Shown here piece after piece: positions 15,457 through 23,437 of a DNA stretch of 44,132 nucleotides. This DNA is from Hymenobacter coccineus (GTDB lineage: Bacteria; Bacteroidota; Bacteroidia; Cytophagales; Hymenobacteraceae): positions 1-44,132 of the forward strand of contig NZ_MDZA01000210.1 in NCBI RefSeq assembly GCF_001816125.1, in the 5' to 3' direction. Position numbers and translations under genes: made by a program. The notes below the pieces were generated by a model. That model was not told the DNA's origin and did no database searches. It saw nothing but the letters and a program-made list of their open reading frames with translations. The first letter of the stretch is position 1; every line of letters begins with the position of its first letter.

Positions 15457-15999
15457 ATGCCCAAGACTCATTTTCAGCCTGCCCCGGCTGGTCTTACCCC
15501 CGACCAACTGCGCGACTACCAGGAGCGGGAGCGGCACGCCAACAACGCGGTGGCCATCGCGTCGAGTGCCGGCACCGCGCCCAGCCCGGAGAGCCTGGCG
15601 CTGATGCAGCGCCACGTAGACGGGGAACTGAGCATCGAGCAAGTAATTGAACTGACTGATGCTATGCTCAAGGCCCGCTACGCGCCGCGTCCGCCGGGCC
15701 TGGAAGACCTTGGCGCGATGCTGCAAAGCCCGGGATTTCAGGAAAGATTCGAGGATGTGGTGAGCGGCACCGCCCGCCGCAATAACTCCTATATTGTGTA
15801 CGTGGACGCGCAGAAACGCACGGTCCGCGAGTACCCGGCCACAGAGGAGATTTTCGAAACCAACGCTGACGGCAAGACCCTGACCCTGCTCTCTATTGGT
15901 GGTGTGCCAGCCGATACCGGCCAGCCCGTAGTAGTGGAGGCGACCCCGTATCGTTTTGCCCCCACTGCTTTGCTGCCACATAATACCAGTGGCGAATAG
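15457..15999 (+). CDS. Paralog family A protein, member 1 (unknown)
   Basis: A 180-residue protein. Residues 1-85 are helical and Ala rich. Residues 86-175 hold a domain shared with the products at 16307 and 17966: a helix LGAMLQSPGFQERFED, then NNSYIVYVDAQKRTVREYP, then a Glu-Ile-Phe-Glu turn and a TLTLLSIGGVP strand. The pattern N-S-x-I-x-Y-x-D-x-Q-x-R-x-x-x-E-Y-P recurs in all three. I know no name for this domain. Small proteins of this build beside zeta-like kinases might be antitoxins; this is inference. Confidence 0.7.
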   Translation: MPKTHFQPAPAGLTPDQLRDYQERERHANNAVAIASSAGTAPSPESLALMQRHVDGELSIEQVIELTDAMLKARYAPRPPGLEDLGAMLQSPGFQERFEDVVSGTARRNNSYIVYVDAQKRTVREYPATEEIFETNADGKTLTLLSIGGVPADTGQPVVVEATPYRFAPTALLPHNTSGE

Positions 16000-16010
16000 C
16001 CCATAAGCCC

Positions 16011-16229
16011 ATGTTATCTGACGACCTACAATTTTTGGAAGACTGTCTAGCGGCCAACGAACTGCTGTTTTGTCGCAGTTGCGCGCAGCAGACCTTACAT
16101 GCCCATCAGGAAGTAGTAGCGGTTCAGCCGGTGGCCACCGAGTTGCTGATGGAATGCACTCACTGCTACACCGTGCGCCGTTGGCTGGATTGGAACAGTG
16201 CCCAACTCACCTACCGCCAACGGGATTGA
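16011..16229 (+). CDS. Small zinc-ribbon protein
   Basis: A 72-residue protein with two Cys pairs, Cys21-x2-Cys24 and Cys49-x2-Cys52, spaced as in a zinc ribbon. The first ten residues are acidic. It lies 11 bp behind member 1 of the paralog family and is probably in the same transcript. The zinc ribbon suggests binding of nucleic acid or protein. No family name is recognised. Confidence 0.65.
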   Translation: MLSDDLQFLEDCLAANELLFCRSCAQQTLHAHQEVVAVQPVATELLMECTHCYTVRRWLDWNSAQLTYRQRD

Positions 16230-16275
16230 GTCCGCTAACTGGCACGCCGCTGCCAGGCGCTTGAAAGCAGCCGGG

Positions 16276-16291
16276 CTATTTGTTTAACAAC
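16276..16291. repeat. Single copy of an IS-end-like 16-mer
   Basis: CTATTTGTTTAACAAC here is identical to 18819-18834 and, inverted, to part of 18567-18588. Here it lies in the leader of the gene at 16307 without a partner end nearby. It may be a relic of an insertion or a shared regulatory motif. Confidence 0.5.
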
Positions 16292-16306
16292 CCTCATCTT
16301 AAAACC

Positions 16307-16579
16307 ATGAGCCGCTTAGCCCACCTCGATAAATTGATTAATGACCCTGATTTTCAGCGGCGCATCCAGACCGAAATCCGCCGAAAAGCAGCGGCCTACA
16401 ATTCGTCTATTATCTATCGAGACAGGCAGGGGCGAATGCTAGTGGAGTACCCAGGCAGTGGCCAGGTGTACGAACAGAACGCTGCCCAGCAACTGACCTT
16501 GCTTTCCTTGCAGGGGCAGTTGGTGAAGGGCGTTACACCCATTGCAAAAACGGAGGCGGACCAAGTGCAAACCACGTAA
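16307..16579 (+). CDS. Paralog family A protein, member 2 (unknown)
   Basis: A 90-residue protein starting at the ATG at 16307; a TTG at 16280 would add nine residues. It is almost only the shared domain: helix LDKLINDPDFQRR, IRRKAAAYNSS, IIYRDRQGRMLVEYP, then QLTLLSLQG. The match to members at 15457 and 17966 runs the whole length, so this defines the minimal unit of about 85 residues. It lies 78 bp behind the zinc-ribbon gene. No catalytic residue stands out; a binding role is likely. Confidence 0.7.
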   Translation: MSRLAHLDKLINDPDFQRRIQTEIRRKAAAYNSSIIYRDRQGRMLVEYPGSGQVYEQNAAQQLTLLSLQGQLVKGVTPIAKTEADQVQTT

Positions 16580-16632
16580 GAAGTAGGGCGGTAGGGAGAA
16601 AGAGCGTTGTTTTTTTGACACGAACCCGGCGG

Positions 16633-16640
16633 TATCTTTG
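16633..16640 (+). promoter_or_regulatory. Candidate Bacteroidota minus-7 element
   Basis: TATCTTTG is an exact match to the TAnnTTTG consensus of Bacteroidota housekeeping promoters. A TTTG at 16614-16617 could be the minus-33 part, but its spacing of about 15 bp is short. It would start a transcript just ahead of the 16670-zeta pair. Confidence 0.5.
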
Positions 16641-16669
16641 TTTTAGCAGTGCATTAAAGCTCATTGGTG

Positions 16670-16870
16670 ATGGAATCCGAACTGACCACTTTCCTGACGA
16701 CGATAGATACTCCAGCGTTTCGCCGCGACAATCTGGCGAAGGTGCGAGCCAAAGCCGCCGCCGCTCAGGCTAGCCCTGGTTCCCTGGTTCTGGCCTCGGT
16801 GCCAGTCACTGAATCCGTAGACGTTGCCTTGCCAACGACCCGTTTACAAGCGGTGGTGAGCGGTAAATGA
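16670..16870 (+). CDS. Small protein coupled to the zeta-like kinase, candidate antitoxin
   Basis: A 66-residue protein from the ATG at 16670 (MESELTTFL). Its N-terminal helix, TIDTPAFRRDNLAKVRAKAAA, resembles the opening helix of the paralog-family member at 16307. The second half has a Val-Ala-Ser-Val-Pro-Val strand instead of the NSxIxY strand. Its stop overlaps the zeta start by 4 bp (ATGA). This coupled order, small gene then kinase, is that of a toxin-antitoxin pair. The sequence does not resemble the classical epsilon antitoxin, so the role is inferred from position. Confidence 0.6.
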   Translation: MESELTTFLTTIDTPAFRRDNLAKVRAKAAAAQASPGSLVLASVPVTESVDVALPTTRLQAVVSGK

Positions 16871-17475
16871 GCCCAGAGAAGCCCGTGCTACACATTTTCG
16901 GCGGCCCCAACGGCGCGGGAAAATCGACGCTGTTTGCGCGCTTCCAGGAAACGGCGCAGCAGCCCGTCGAGCAGGTAAACGGCGACGTGCTCCAGCAGCG
17001 GTACCCCCAACTGAGCGGGTTTGAAGTCGGGGAAATAACCGCCGCCCGGATTAAGGAGTTGCTGGCGGCGCGGGCCTCCTTTTCGATTGAAAACAACCTG
17101 GCCACCGCAGACAACTACAAGCTGATTGCCGGTGCGAAGGCCGCCGGCTACCGCGTCGAACTGGTGTATATCGGTTTGGATTCGGTGCAGGAGTGCCGGT
17201 TTCGGGTGCAGCAGCGGGTGAAGGAGGGGGGGCACGACGTGCCCCCGGCCATCATCGAGCACCGCTACTACCAATCCCTTTCCTTGCTCAAACAGCATTA
17301 CCTCGCCTTTGACCATATCCGACTGGTGGACAATACGGACCGGGCTACGGGCTACCAAACGGCGGCCCTCATTGAAAAGGGAAAGGTGCTCGAAGTGCAG
17401 GCGGAGCCGGCCCGTTGGGCAAACGGCGTGGTGCGGCACATTCAGCAGCGGGAGCGGTTCGCGCAGCTGTCCTAG
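16867..17475 (+). CDS. Zeta-toxin-like P-loop kinase
   Basis: A 202-residue P-loop protein. GGPNGAGKST at residues 12-21 binds ATP, a NGD motif follows near residue 39, and FSIENNLAT near residue 77 matches the substrate-loop position of zeta kinases. Arg-rich helices in the middle (CRFRVQQRVKEGGHDVP) match the lid arginines. Classical zeta toxins phosphorylate UDP-N-acetylglucosamine and block wall synthesis; this branch of short zeta-like proteins has uncertain substrates. It is coupled to the small gene before it and lies 4 bp before the coiled-coil gene. It probably acts as a plasmid-maintenance or defence toxin. Confidence 0.85.
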   Translation: MSPEKPVLHIFGGPNGAGKSTLFARFQETAQQPVEQVNGDVLQQRYPQLSGFEVGEITAARIKELLAARASFSIENNLATADNYKLIAGAKAAGYRVELVYIGLDSVQECRFRVQQRVKEGGHDVPPAIIEHRYYQSLSLLKQHYLAFDHIRLVDNTDRATGYQTAALIEKGKVLEVQAEPARWANGVVRHIQQRERFAQLS

Positions 17476-17479
17476 CCCC

Positions 17480-17923
17480 ATGAGCGAACTTTCCAGCATC
17501 ACGCCCGGTCACATTCAGCAGGCCAAAGCGGCCTTGCAAGCGGCCGGCATTCCGGTCGCGATTGGCCATCAAGCCCTAGACCTGGCCACGGCCTTTTACC
17601 ACGAAACGCCCCAAGTCAGCCGCACGGACGCCCTGCGCCGGGAGCGCAATCTGATTCAGGACGAGTTGGAAACCGTCAGCAGCCAGTTGCAACAGGAACG
17701 CCAGAAGACGCGGCGGCTGGAACAGGAGTTAGAGGCCGCCCTGAACTCGCCGAGAGCCCACCAGAGAAAGGCGTACAATCTGCGTAAGCGGTTGCGGGCC
17801 ATCCTGGCCGCGCTGCAACACCCCCAAGCGAAAGAGACCACCAAGCTTAAAAACATTGCGAAGTTGGTCGCCGTGGCGTTGAACGGGAACGAGGAGGACC
17901 CAGAGCACGATTTGTCGAGTTAG
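17480..17923 (+). CDS. Coiled-coil protein behind zeta, unknown
   Basis: A 147-residue protein from the ATG at 17480, 4 bp after the zeta stop. Residues 1-45 are a small helical part (ITPGHIQQAKAALQAAGIPV). Residues 50-100 form a coiled coil (RRERNLIQDELETVSSQLQQERQK). The C terminus is basic and then acidic. A longer frame from 17309 would overlap zeta and is not used. It may bind the zeta protein or DNA; no family is recognised. Confidence 0.65.
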   Translation: MSELSSITPGHIQQAKAALQAAGIPVAIGHQALDLATAFYHETPQVSRTDALRRERNLIQDELETVSSQLQQERQKTRRLEQELEAALNSPRAHQRKAYNLRKRLRAILAALQHPQAKETTKLKNIAKLVAVALNGNEEDPEHDLSS

Positions 17924-17965
17924 GCGTGTTTAGAAGGAAGACCAACGGTAACCAAGCTATTTCCC

Positions 17966-18454
17966 ATGGATTTCCGCGACGAGGCGATTAAGCACAACTC
18001 CTTCATCGCCTATGGCGATGCGCAAGGGCGCCTCTTGCGGGAGTACCCCGTGAGCGGCGAGATTTACGAAGTGTCGCCCGGTCGAACGACGTTAACCCTG
18101 CTTTCGGTGCACGGCGTACCCGTCGGTCCCGCCGACCAGGTGGTGAAGCCCATCACCGATACGGCTGAAATCTATATCCAAAACCACTCGGATTCAACCC
18201 AAAAGAAAGCGCATTTTGGGTATCTGGTGGACGTTATGGAGTTGGATTTTATCACGCGGGTAGAGTTCGTGCATACCGTCGATACGGGAAGCCCGGCGTA
18301 CGAGCAGCTGCGGGCCATTGGGCACGAATGCACCTACAGCGACGGAACGGACCCCCGCGCCGGCGTCCTGCAAAACAGCATCGACACCAAAGCCGAATTC
18401 ATCCAGTTGTGCCGCATCATTGACCCGGCCCTAGCCACCGCAGAAGGCTGGTAA
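17966..18454 (+). CDS. Paralog family A protein, member 3 with a C-terminal extension
   Basis: A 162-residue protein. It begins directly at the shared domain (DFRDEAIKHNSFIAYGDAQG, LLREYPVSGEIYEV, LTLLSVHGVPV), lacking the leading helix of the others. Residues 75-162 form a second part with VEFVHTVDTGSPAYEQLR and IDTKAEFIQLCRIIDP, which I cannot assign. It lies 42 bp behind the coiled-coil gene and closes the plus-strand run. Confidence 0.65.
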   Translation: MDFRDEAIKHNSFIAYGDAQGRLLREYPVSGEIYEVSPGRTTLTLLSVHGVPVGPADQVVKPITDTAEIYIQNHSDSTQKKAHFGYLVDVMELDFITRVEFVHTVDTGSPAYEQLRAIGHECTYSDGTDPRAGVLQNSIDTKAEFIQLCRIIDPALATAEGW

Positions 18455-18566
18455 CGTGCCACACCGCCAGCAGAAGTAGCGGCACCGTATTGGGTTCGCT
18501 CCGTCCTGGAATGGCGAAAGTTCCGCCCAACATCTTATTTGTCGAAGTCCAAAAAGTAGCCCATGA

Positions 18567-18838
18567 GGGTGTTGTTAAACAAATAGGGCAAAACCTCCGA
18601 CTTGTCGGCATATCCACGCATCCTCGGTGATTAGTGCTTCGACGGCCAATGTATTGCACAGTTGCGGACAAAGTAATAGTCATAACGTTCGTTTTCGCTG
18701 CCCTGTTTCGATTGCGTTAAGGAGCGTGTAAGACTATACGGTTTCGATGCTCTCACGCCGCTTTTGCACCTTATCACGAGCGACCAAGCTACTTGGCCTC
18801 GGACTCTGATGTTTTCCCCTATTTGTTTAACAACACCC
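18567..18838. mobile_element. 272-bp element with 22-bp perfect terminal inverted repeats
   Basis: Bases 18567-18588 and 18817-18838 are perfect inverted copies of 22 bp, both starting GGGTGTTGTT when read inward; a further 8 of 11 bases match inward. There is no gene in between. A related end occurs at 24533-24562 and a partial one at 16276-16291. This looks like a MITE or the shrunken remnant of an insertion sequence. I see no clear target duplication. The whole 18455-18974 gap has no gene. Confidence 0.7.
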
Positions 18839-18974
18839 CATTTGGCAAAAAAGAAGCTTCGGCGGTCTGAGCTTCTTCCAAAAGGGCGGATTTACCAGAC
18901 CCCGCAAGGCTTTCGCCTTCAACAACTTAAAAATACCACCCTACCCTCTCTTGCCTGACTGGACCACCTCGCGC

Positions 18975-19556
18975 TTACCCGTGCAGCGAGGTTTTGCGCC
19001 GCACCCGGCTCAGCGTTTCGGTGGTCATGCCCAGGTAAGCGGCCACCATGTGCTGGGGAATGCGCTGGGCAAACGCGGGGAATTTCGCCACAAACTCGCG
19101 GTACTTTTCCTCTGCCGAAAAGCTGATGGCCGCGTGCAGGCGGTTTTGAGACGCCAGAAAGCTCCGGTGCAGGGTGGCGTTGATGAGTCCGTCAAGCGCG
19201 GGAATCTCCTGGCGCAGCCGCGCCAACTCCTCTTTTTTGAACAGCAAAATGGTCGACTCCTCGATGGCGTCGATGTTGTAGCGGGTGGGCTGGCCCGTGG
19301 TGAGGCTTTCCTGGTCGCCGGCCCACCAGTTTTCCACCGCAAAATGGAGGATGTGCTCGGCTCCCTTCTCGTCCACCGTGTAGGTGCGCAGGCAGCCGCT
19401 GGCGACGAACGCCTGGTAGGGCCACACCTCGCCGGCTTTCACTAAATAGTGGCGCTTGGGCAAGGTCTGGACCACGGTCGCGGCCCGAATGCGCTCGATT
19501 TCAAGGGGCGTGAAATCGGCCTTGTTCAACAGGTACTTCTCGAAAACGGCAAACAT
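18975..19556 (-). CDS. Crp/Fnr family transcriptional regulator
   Basis: A 193-residue regulator starting at the ATG at 19556 (MFAVFEKYLLNK). The N-terminal cNMP-type beta roll spans about 20-115, with GCLRTYTVDEKGAEHILHFAVENW. A dimer helix follows, then a short helix-turn-helix near the end (YLGMTTETLSRVRRK), as usual for Bacteroidota members of about 190 residues. No cysteine ligands of an iron-sulphur centre are present. It is divergent from the SnoaL-azoreductase-pirin run and is the likely regulator of it. Confidence 0.85.
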   Translation of the reverse strand: MFAVFEKYLLNKADFTPLEIERIRAATVVQTLPKRHYLVKAGEVWPYQAFVASGCLRTYTVDEKGAEHILHFAVENWWAGDQESLTTGQPTRYNIDAIEESTILLFKKEELARLRQEIPALDGLINATLHRSFLASQNRLHAAISFSAEEKYREFVAKFPAFAQRIPQHMVAAYLGMTTETLSRVRRKTSLHG

Positions 19557-19786
19557 GGGCACCCTCCTTACGCGTGAAACCAGCCCGCAAATAACCGGCA
19601 TTTTCCGGAGAGAAACCGCTTTGTAGGTCAGTAGTTACCCGAGGCCTCGGTCGTTCTAGCTGACCAGCCGCGGCTGGCTCAGGAGCGGGCCGAAAGTAAC
19701 CAGCCGCTTTTTTGACAAATGTCAATGGAAGCCGCTACCACCCGCGCGGACCTTCGCAGTGTTGTTACCAATCCATCATTAACGCC

Positions 19787-20233
19787 ATGCAAACCGCAAA
19801 CGAAGCCGTTATCCGCGCCGTCTATCAGACCGCCGAAGCCAAAGATATTAAGGGATTTGTCGCCTTGTTCACGCCCGACGGGTATTTCTGGGACGTGTCG
19901 GCGGACAAGAAATACGCCGGCGAGCAACTGGGCCTTACCGTCACGGTGTACGCGGACGCCTTCCCGGACATGCACCGGGCCCTCGACCAGGTGTACGTCG
20001 CCGACGACGTGGTGGTGGTCGAACTCTTGCTCAACGGCACCCACCAGGGGCCGCTGGCCCTGCCGGCCGGCACGATTCCCGCCACGGGCAAGGCAATTCA
20101 TACGCCCTGCTGCGACGTTTTTCACCTCGAAAACGGCAAGGTGAAATCCTTCCACTGCTACACCGCCGGGACCATCCTGTTCGGGCAGTTGGGGGTGTTG
20201 GGCAACTTGGCGGCCGCTTTTAAGCAATCCTAA
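19787..20233 (+). CDS. SnoaL-like / ester cyclase family protein
   Basis: A 148-residue NTF2-fold protein from the ATG at 19787 (MQTANEAVIRAVYQ). The helix-strand opening, a YADAFPDMHRALDQVYV segment and a VFHLENGKVKSFHCY strand are those of SnoaL-like proteins. Such proteins bind small cyclic compounds, but many have no known reaction. It heads the plus-strand run with azoR after 48 bp. A second SnoaL-like gene lies at 33844. Confidence 0.8.
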   Translation: MQTANEAVIRAVYQTAEAKDIKGFVALFTPDGYFWDVSADKKYAGEQLGLTVTVYADAFPDMHRALDQVYVADDVVVVELLLNGTHQGPLALPAGTIPATGKAIHTPCCDVFHLENGKVKSFHCYTAGTILFGQLGVLGNLAAAFKQS

Positions 20234-20281
20234 ACCACCCATTCACTTTCTTTTAGTACCTACGGGCTTTGCCAATCTTAT

Positions 20282-20875
20282 ATGAACATCCTGCACGTTA
20301 TTTCCAGCCCCCGCGCCGCCTCGTACAGCCACCGCCTCAGCAACGGCATCGTGGCGAAGCTACAAACGGCGCATCCCGGCAGCACCGTCCAGGTGCGCGA
20401 CCTGGTGACGCACCCCTTCCCGCATTTGGAGGAAGCCACCATCCAGTCGTTTCAATCGCCCGCCGAGCAGCGCTCCGCTCCCCAGCGGGAAGCGACCCGC
20501 CACTCCGATGAGGTCATCGCCGAACTGCTGGCCGCCGACGTCATCGTCATCGGAGCGCCCCTCTACAATTTCGGCATTTCCTCGAACCTCAAGGCCTGGA
20601 TTGACCACCTCGTGCGGGCCGGGGTCACGTTCCGCTACGGGGCCAACGGGCCGGAGGGCCTGGTGCCCAACCGGAAAGTGTACGTGGCGATGGCCAGCGG
20701 CGGCGTGTATTCGGACGGGTTCATGAAAGCCTACGACTTCGTGTCGCCGTACCTGCAGACCGTGCTCGGCTTCATCGGCCTCACCGACGTGACGGTGGCC
20801 CGCGTGGAAGGCACTTCCAACCCCGCCCTGGAGCCCACGGCCCTGGCCACGGCCCTCGACGGCGTACACGTCTAA
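20282..20875 (+). CDS. azoR: FMN-dependent NADH:azo/quinone oxidoreductase
   Basis: A 197-residue flavodoxin-fold enzyme. It starts MNILHVISSPR, has the FMN-binding SYSHRLS turn and the signature APLYNFGISSNLKAWIDHL with RAGVTFRYG after it, and a SGGVYSDG loop. Enzymes of this family reduce quinones and azo compounds with NADH in two-electron steps. Length matches AzoR. It is between the SnoaL gene and the pirin gene, a common detoxification grouping. Confidence 0.92.
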   Translation: MNILHVISSPRAASYSHRLSNGIVAKLQTAHPGSTVQVRDLVTHPFPHLEEATIQSFQSPAEQRSAPQREATRHSDEVIAELLAADVIVIGAPLYNFGISSNLKAWIDHLVRAGVTFRYGANGPEGLVPNRKVYVAMASGGVYSDGFMKAYDFVSPYLQTVLGFIGLTDVTVARVEGTSNPALEPTALATALDGVHV

Positions 20876-20984
20876 GCAGCAACCGAGCCGGCGTAGCGGG
20901 GCGGACGCAGCCGGCTCCCTACCCCCCATCCGTTCCAGCACCGCGCCGACGCGGAAAATTTCCAGTAACTCCATCTCCACTCAC

Positions 20985-21695
20985 ATGGCCTCCACCCTGT
21001 TTCATCCCGCCGCTACCCGCCACCACGCCAACCTGGGCTGGCTCGATGCCTACCGCAGCTTTAACGCGGGCGGGGCGTACGACGCCAACCGGCAGGCGTT
21101 TGGCGCGCTGCAAATCCTCAACGACGACACCGTGGCCGGGGGGCGGGGCTTCGGGATGCACGCGCATCAGAACATGGAAATCCTCACCTTCCCCCTGGCC
21201 GGGGCCATTGCCCACGAGGATTCGCTCGGCAACCACGGCGTGATTCGGACCGGCGAAGTGCAAGTGATGAGCGCGGGTTCCGGCATCGCCCACAGCGAAA
21301 AAAACCACAGCCCGCACGAGGCGGCCCACTTCCTGCAAATCTGGATTGCCACCGACCAGACGGGGGCGGCCCCGCGCTACGACCAGCAAGCCTACGCGCC
21401 CACCCCCAACGGTCTCGTGCAAGTGGCTTCGCCCGAGGAAGGCCTGGCCGGGGTGCAGCTGCGGCAGCGGGCGTGGCTCCACCTCGGTACGCTCACGCCG
21501 GGCGGCTCCACGACCTACGTCATCAAACGGCCGGGCAACGGCGTGTACGCCCTGGTGCTGGCCGGCGAAGTGGACATCGATGGCCGGCAGTTGGCGGCCT
21601 ACGACGGGCTGGGCACCTGGGACACGGCTCATCTCACGGTGAAGGCCCTCAGCCCGGCGCGGGTGCTGCTGATTGACGTGCCCATGCGCGCCTGA
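20985..21695 (+). CDS. Pirin family protein (quercetinase-like cupin)
   Basis: A 236-residue bicupin. The metal ligands His59, His61, His103 and Glu105 of pirins are all present (GMHAHQNMEIL and SGIAHSEKNHS). YhhW-like members oxidise quercetin; others may sense redox state. It lies 109 bp behind azoR. Frequent pairing of pirin, azoR and DoxX genes in Bacteroidota suggests protection from quinones or other electrophiles. Confidence 0.92.
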   Translation: MASTLFHPAATRHHANLGWLDAYRSFNAGGAYDANRQAFGALQILNDDTVAGGRGFGMHAHQNMEILTFPLAGAIAHEDSLGNHGVIRTGEVQVMSAGSGIAHSEKNHSPHEAAHFLQIWIATDQTGAAPRYDQQAYAPTPNGLVQVASPEEGLAGVQLRQRAWLHLGTLTPGGSTTYVIKRPGNGVYALVLAGEVDIDGRQLAAYDGLGTWDTAHLTVKALSPARVLLIDVPMRA

Positions 21696-21725
21696 GGGCG
21701 AACTAACCAAGGCGCACCATTCCCT

Positions 21726-21760
21726 TCTTTTAAAATTCACACGCTCTTTTAAAATTCACA
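21726..21760 (+). promoter_or_regulatory. Two 16-bp direct repeats before the doxX-like gene
   Basis: TCTTTTAAAATTCACA occurs twice, at 21726-21741 and 21745-21760, 19 bp apart, ending six bases before the DoxX ATG. It could be a regulator site or a slipped duplication. Confidence 0.5.
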
Positions 21761-21765
21761 TTCTT

Positions 21766-22152
21766 ATGTCTCCTTCTGTTCGTAACATCGTCGCTTGGGT
21801 ACTGCAAGTGCTGCTCGGCTTGGCTTTTATTGCCTCCGGCTTCAAAAAATTCACCGACCTGGCCGGTACCCTGGCCATGTTCAGCGGCATCGGGCTGCCC
21901 GGCACCCTGGCGTACGTCGTGGCCGGGGCCGAAGTGCTAGGCGGCATCGGGCTGCTGGTGCCGCGCTTCACCCGCCCCGCCGCGCTGGGGCTACTGGTCG
22001 TCATGCTCGGCGCGGTGGTAATGCACGCCACCAAAATTCCCGGCGGACTGGCCAACGGCGTGCCGGCGCTGGTGCTGCTGGTGTTGCTAGCGGTGGTATT
22101 CTGGCTGCGTCAGCGCGGCCCGCGGCGTTGCGCAACCGTTCACAAGCACTAA
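21766..22152 (+). CDS. DoxX family membrane protein
   Basis: A 128-residue protein from the ATG at 21766; the longer frame from 21673 overlaps pirin. Four hydrophobic spans (about 7-27, 45-64, 70-90, 97-114) and the ASGFKKFTDLAG turn after the first span are typical of DoxX/DoxD-like proteins. These are inner-membrane proteins tied to redox reactions, often found beside oxidoreductases. The C terminus is basic and inside. Confidence 0.88.
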   Translation: MSPSVRNIVAWVLQVLLGLAFIASGFKKFTDLAGTLAMFSGIGLPGTLAYVVAGAEVLGGIGLLVPRFTRPAALGLLVVMLGAVVMHATKIPGGLANGVPALVLLVLLAVVFWLRQRGPRRCATVHKH

Positions 22153-22164
22153 CTCATTGTAATC

Positions 22165-22500
22165 ATGAAATTAAATCAGTCAACGCCCGCACTGTTGGTA
22201 AAAACTACCTATCAGGTAAACCCTGGGGATGCTGAAGCATTCAAAAACATTACCCAACGCATGGCCGAGGATGCGCGGCAGCGAGAAGGAAACGCCTTTC
22301 TCCTCGCCGCACAGGACGTAAGCAATCCAGCAATTTTTCACCTCACCGAAGGGTGGGAAAATCAACAGGCAATTGACAAGCACGTCGCCAACGAAGATTT
22401 TCAGCGGGTGCTGGCGGAGGCAATGCAGCTCCGTATCGAGTCGCGTTCCGTGACCGTCTTTGAGGTTAGCCGAAGCTACGACGTTAACCTGCCTGCGTAA
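22165..22500 (+). CDS. Antibiotic biosynthesis monooxygenase (ABM/YgiN-like) protein
   Basis: A 111-residue ferredoxin-like dimer-type protein: VKTTYQVNPGDAEAFKNIT, then NAFLLAAQDVSNPAIFHLTEGWENQQAIDKHV, the usual ABM core with the W-x-N-x-x-A-x-x-x-H motif. Family members oxidise quinols or aromatic compounds without cofactor. It is 12 bp behind the DoxX gene and co-transcribed with it. Confidence 0.85.
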   Translation: MKLNQSTPALLVKTTYQVNPGDAEAFKNITQRMAEDARQREGNAFLLAAQDVSNPAIFHLTEGWENQQAIDKHVANEDFQRVLAEAMQLRIESRSVTVFEVSRSYDVNLPA

Positions 22501-22673
22501 TTGCCAGGCAGGCAGCACTAGGCAAGCAGGATATTTTCTGCTGCACCAGCCACCAGGCCTGGCTGCGTCTATTGCCAGATAAGGCAGCGCCATCGTGTAA
22601 ATGCTTGCCAAAAAGCATGTAAGTAGCAGCAGCCCATCCTGGTGGTTGCACCAACCCACATCACTCACGCAAC

Positions 22674-23417
22674 ATGAATTTCTCGAAAAAAAATGTCGTC
22701 ATCACGGGCGGCAGCACTGGAATCGGGTTTGCCACCGCGCAAGCCTTTCTCGATGCCGGTGCCAACGTTTGGATAACTGGCCGGAGCGAAGGCAACCTGC
22801 AGGCCGCCGCAACAAAGCTCAATAGCCCTAACCTAAAAACGATTGCGGCCGATACCTCCAGTCTAGCCGGCGTAACCGAGTTGGAAAAAGCGGTGGCGGG
22901 GAGCATAAAAACCGTCCACGTGCTGCTGCTGAACGCGGGCATCGGGGTTTTTGCGCCGATTGAACACATGACCGAAGCCGACTTCGATGCCCAGTTCAAC
23001 ACCAACGTGAAAGGGAATTACTTCACGTTGCAGAAACTGATGCCTTATCTGGCCGAAGGGTCGGCGGTGGTGTTCACTTCTTCGGCGGCGGCCACCGCCG
23101 CCAATCTCAACACGAGCGTGTATGCGGCGACCAAAGGCGCGTTGAACAAGATTGCGCAAATAGCGGCAAACGAACTGGCAGCCAAAAAAATACGCGTCAA
23201 CATTGTCAGTCCTGGGCCCGTTGCAACGGACGGTTTGCTAAGCGTGATACCCCAAGAAGCATTGGGTCATATAGCCGCAACGACGGCGCTGCAACGATTG
23301 GCGCAACCGGAAGAGGTGGCCAAAACAATCCTGTTTCTGGCTTCGGATGATGCCAGCTACATCACGGGAACAGAGCTGCTTGTTGACGGAGGCTATGCCA
23401 CTTATGCGTATAAATAA
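22674..23417 (+). CDS. Classical SDR family oxidoreductase
   Basis: A 247-residue short-chain dehydrogenase. Cofactor motif TGGSTGIG at 11-18, NAG at 87-89, Ser137 and Tyr150-x3-Lys154 complete the active site. It ends with the usual Asp-Gly-Gly-Tyr tail. Arg37 after the second strand suggests NADP(H). The substrate is not readable. It lies 173 bp behind the ABM gene and just outside the left Tn3-like end at 23438. Confidence 0.9.
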   Translation: MNFSKKNVVITGGSTGIGFATAQAFLDAGANVWITGRSEGNLQAAATKLNSPNLKTIAADTSSLAGVTELEKAVAGSIKTVHVLLLNAGIGVFAPIEHMTEADFDAQFNTNVKGNYFTLQKLMPYLAEGSAVVFTSSAAATAANLNTSVYAATKGALNKIAQIAANELAAKKIRVNIVSPGPVATDGLLSVIPQEALGHIAATTALQRLAQPEEVAKTILFLASDDASYITGTELLVDGGYATYAYK

Positions 23418-23437
23418 GCTCCACGTCAACCTTTAAG

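Noticed and set aside
18417..18958. Frames of 88 and 64 residues sharing a PICLTTP stretch
   Set aside because: The shared residues come from reading the two inverted ends of the 272-bp element; they are not genes.
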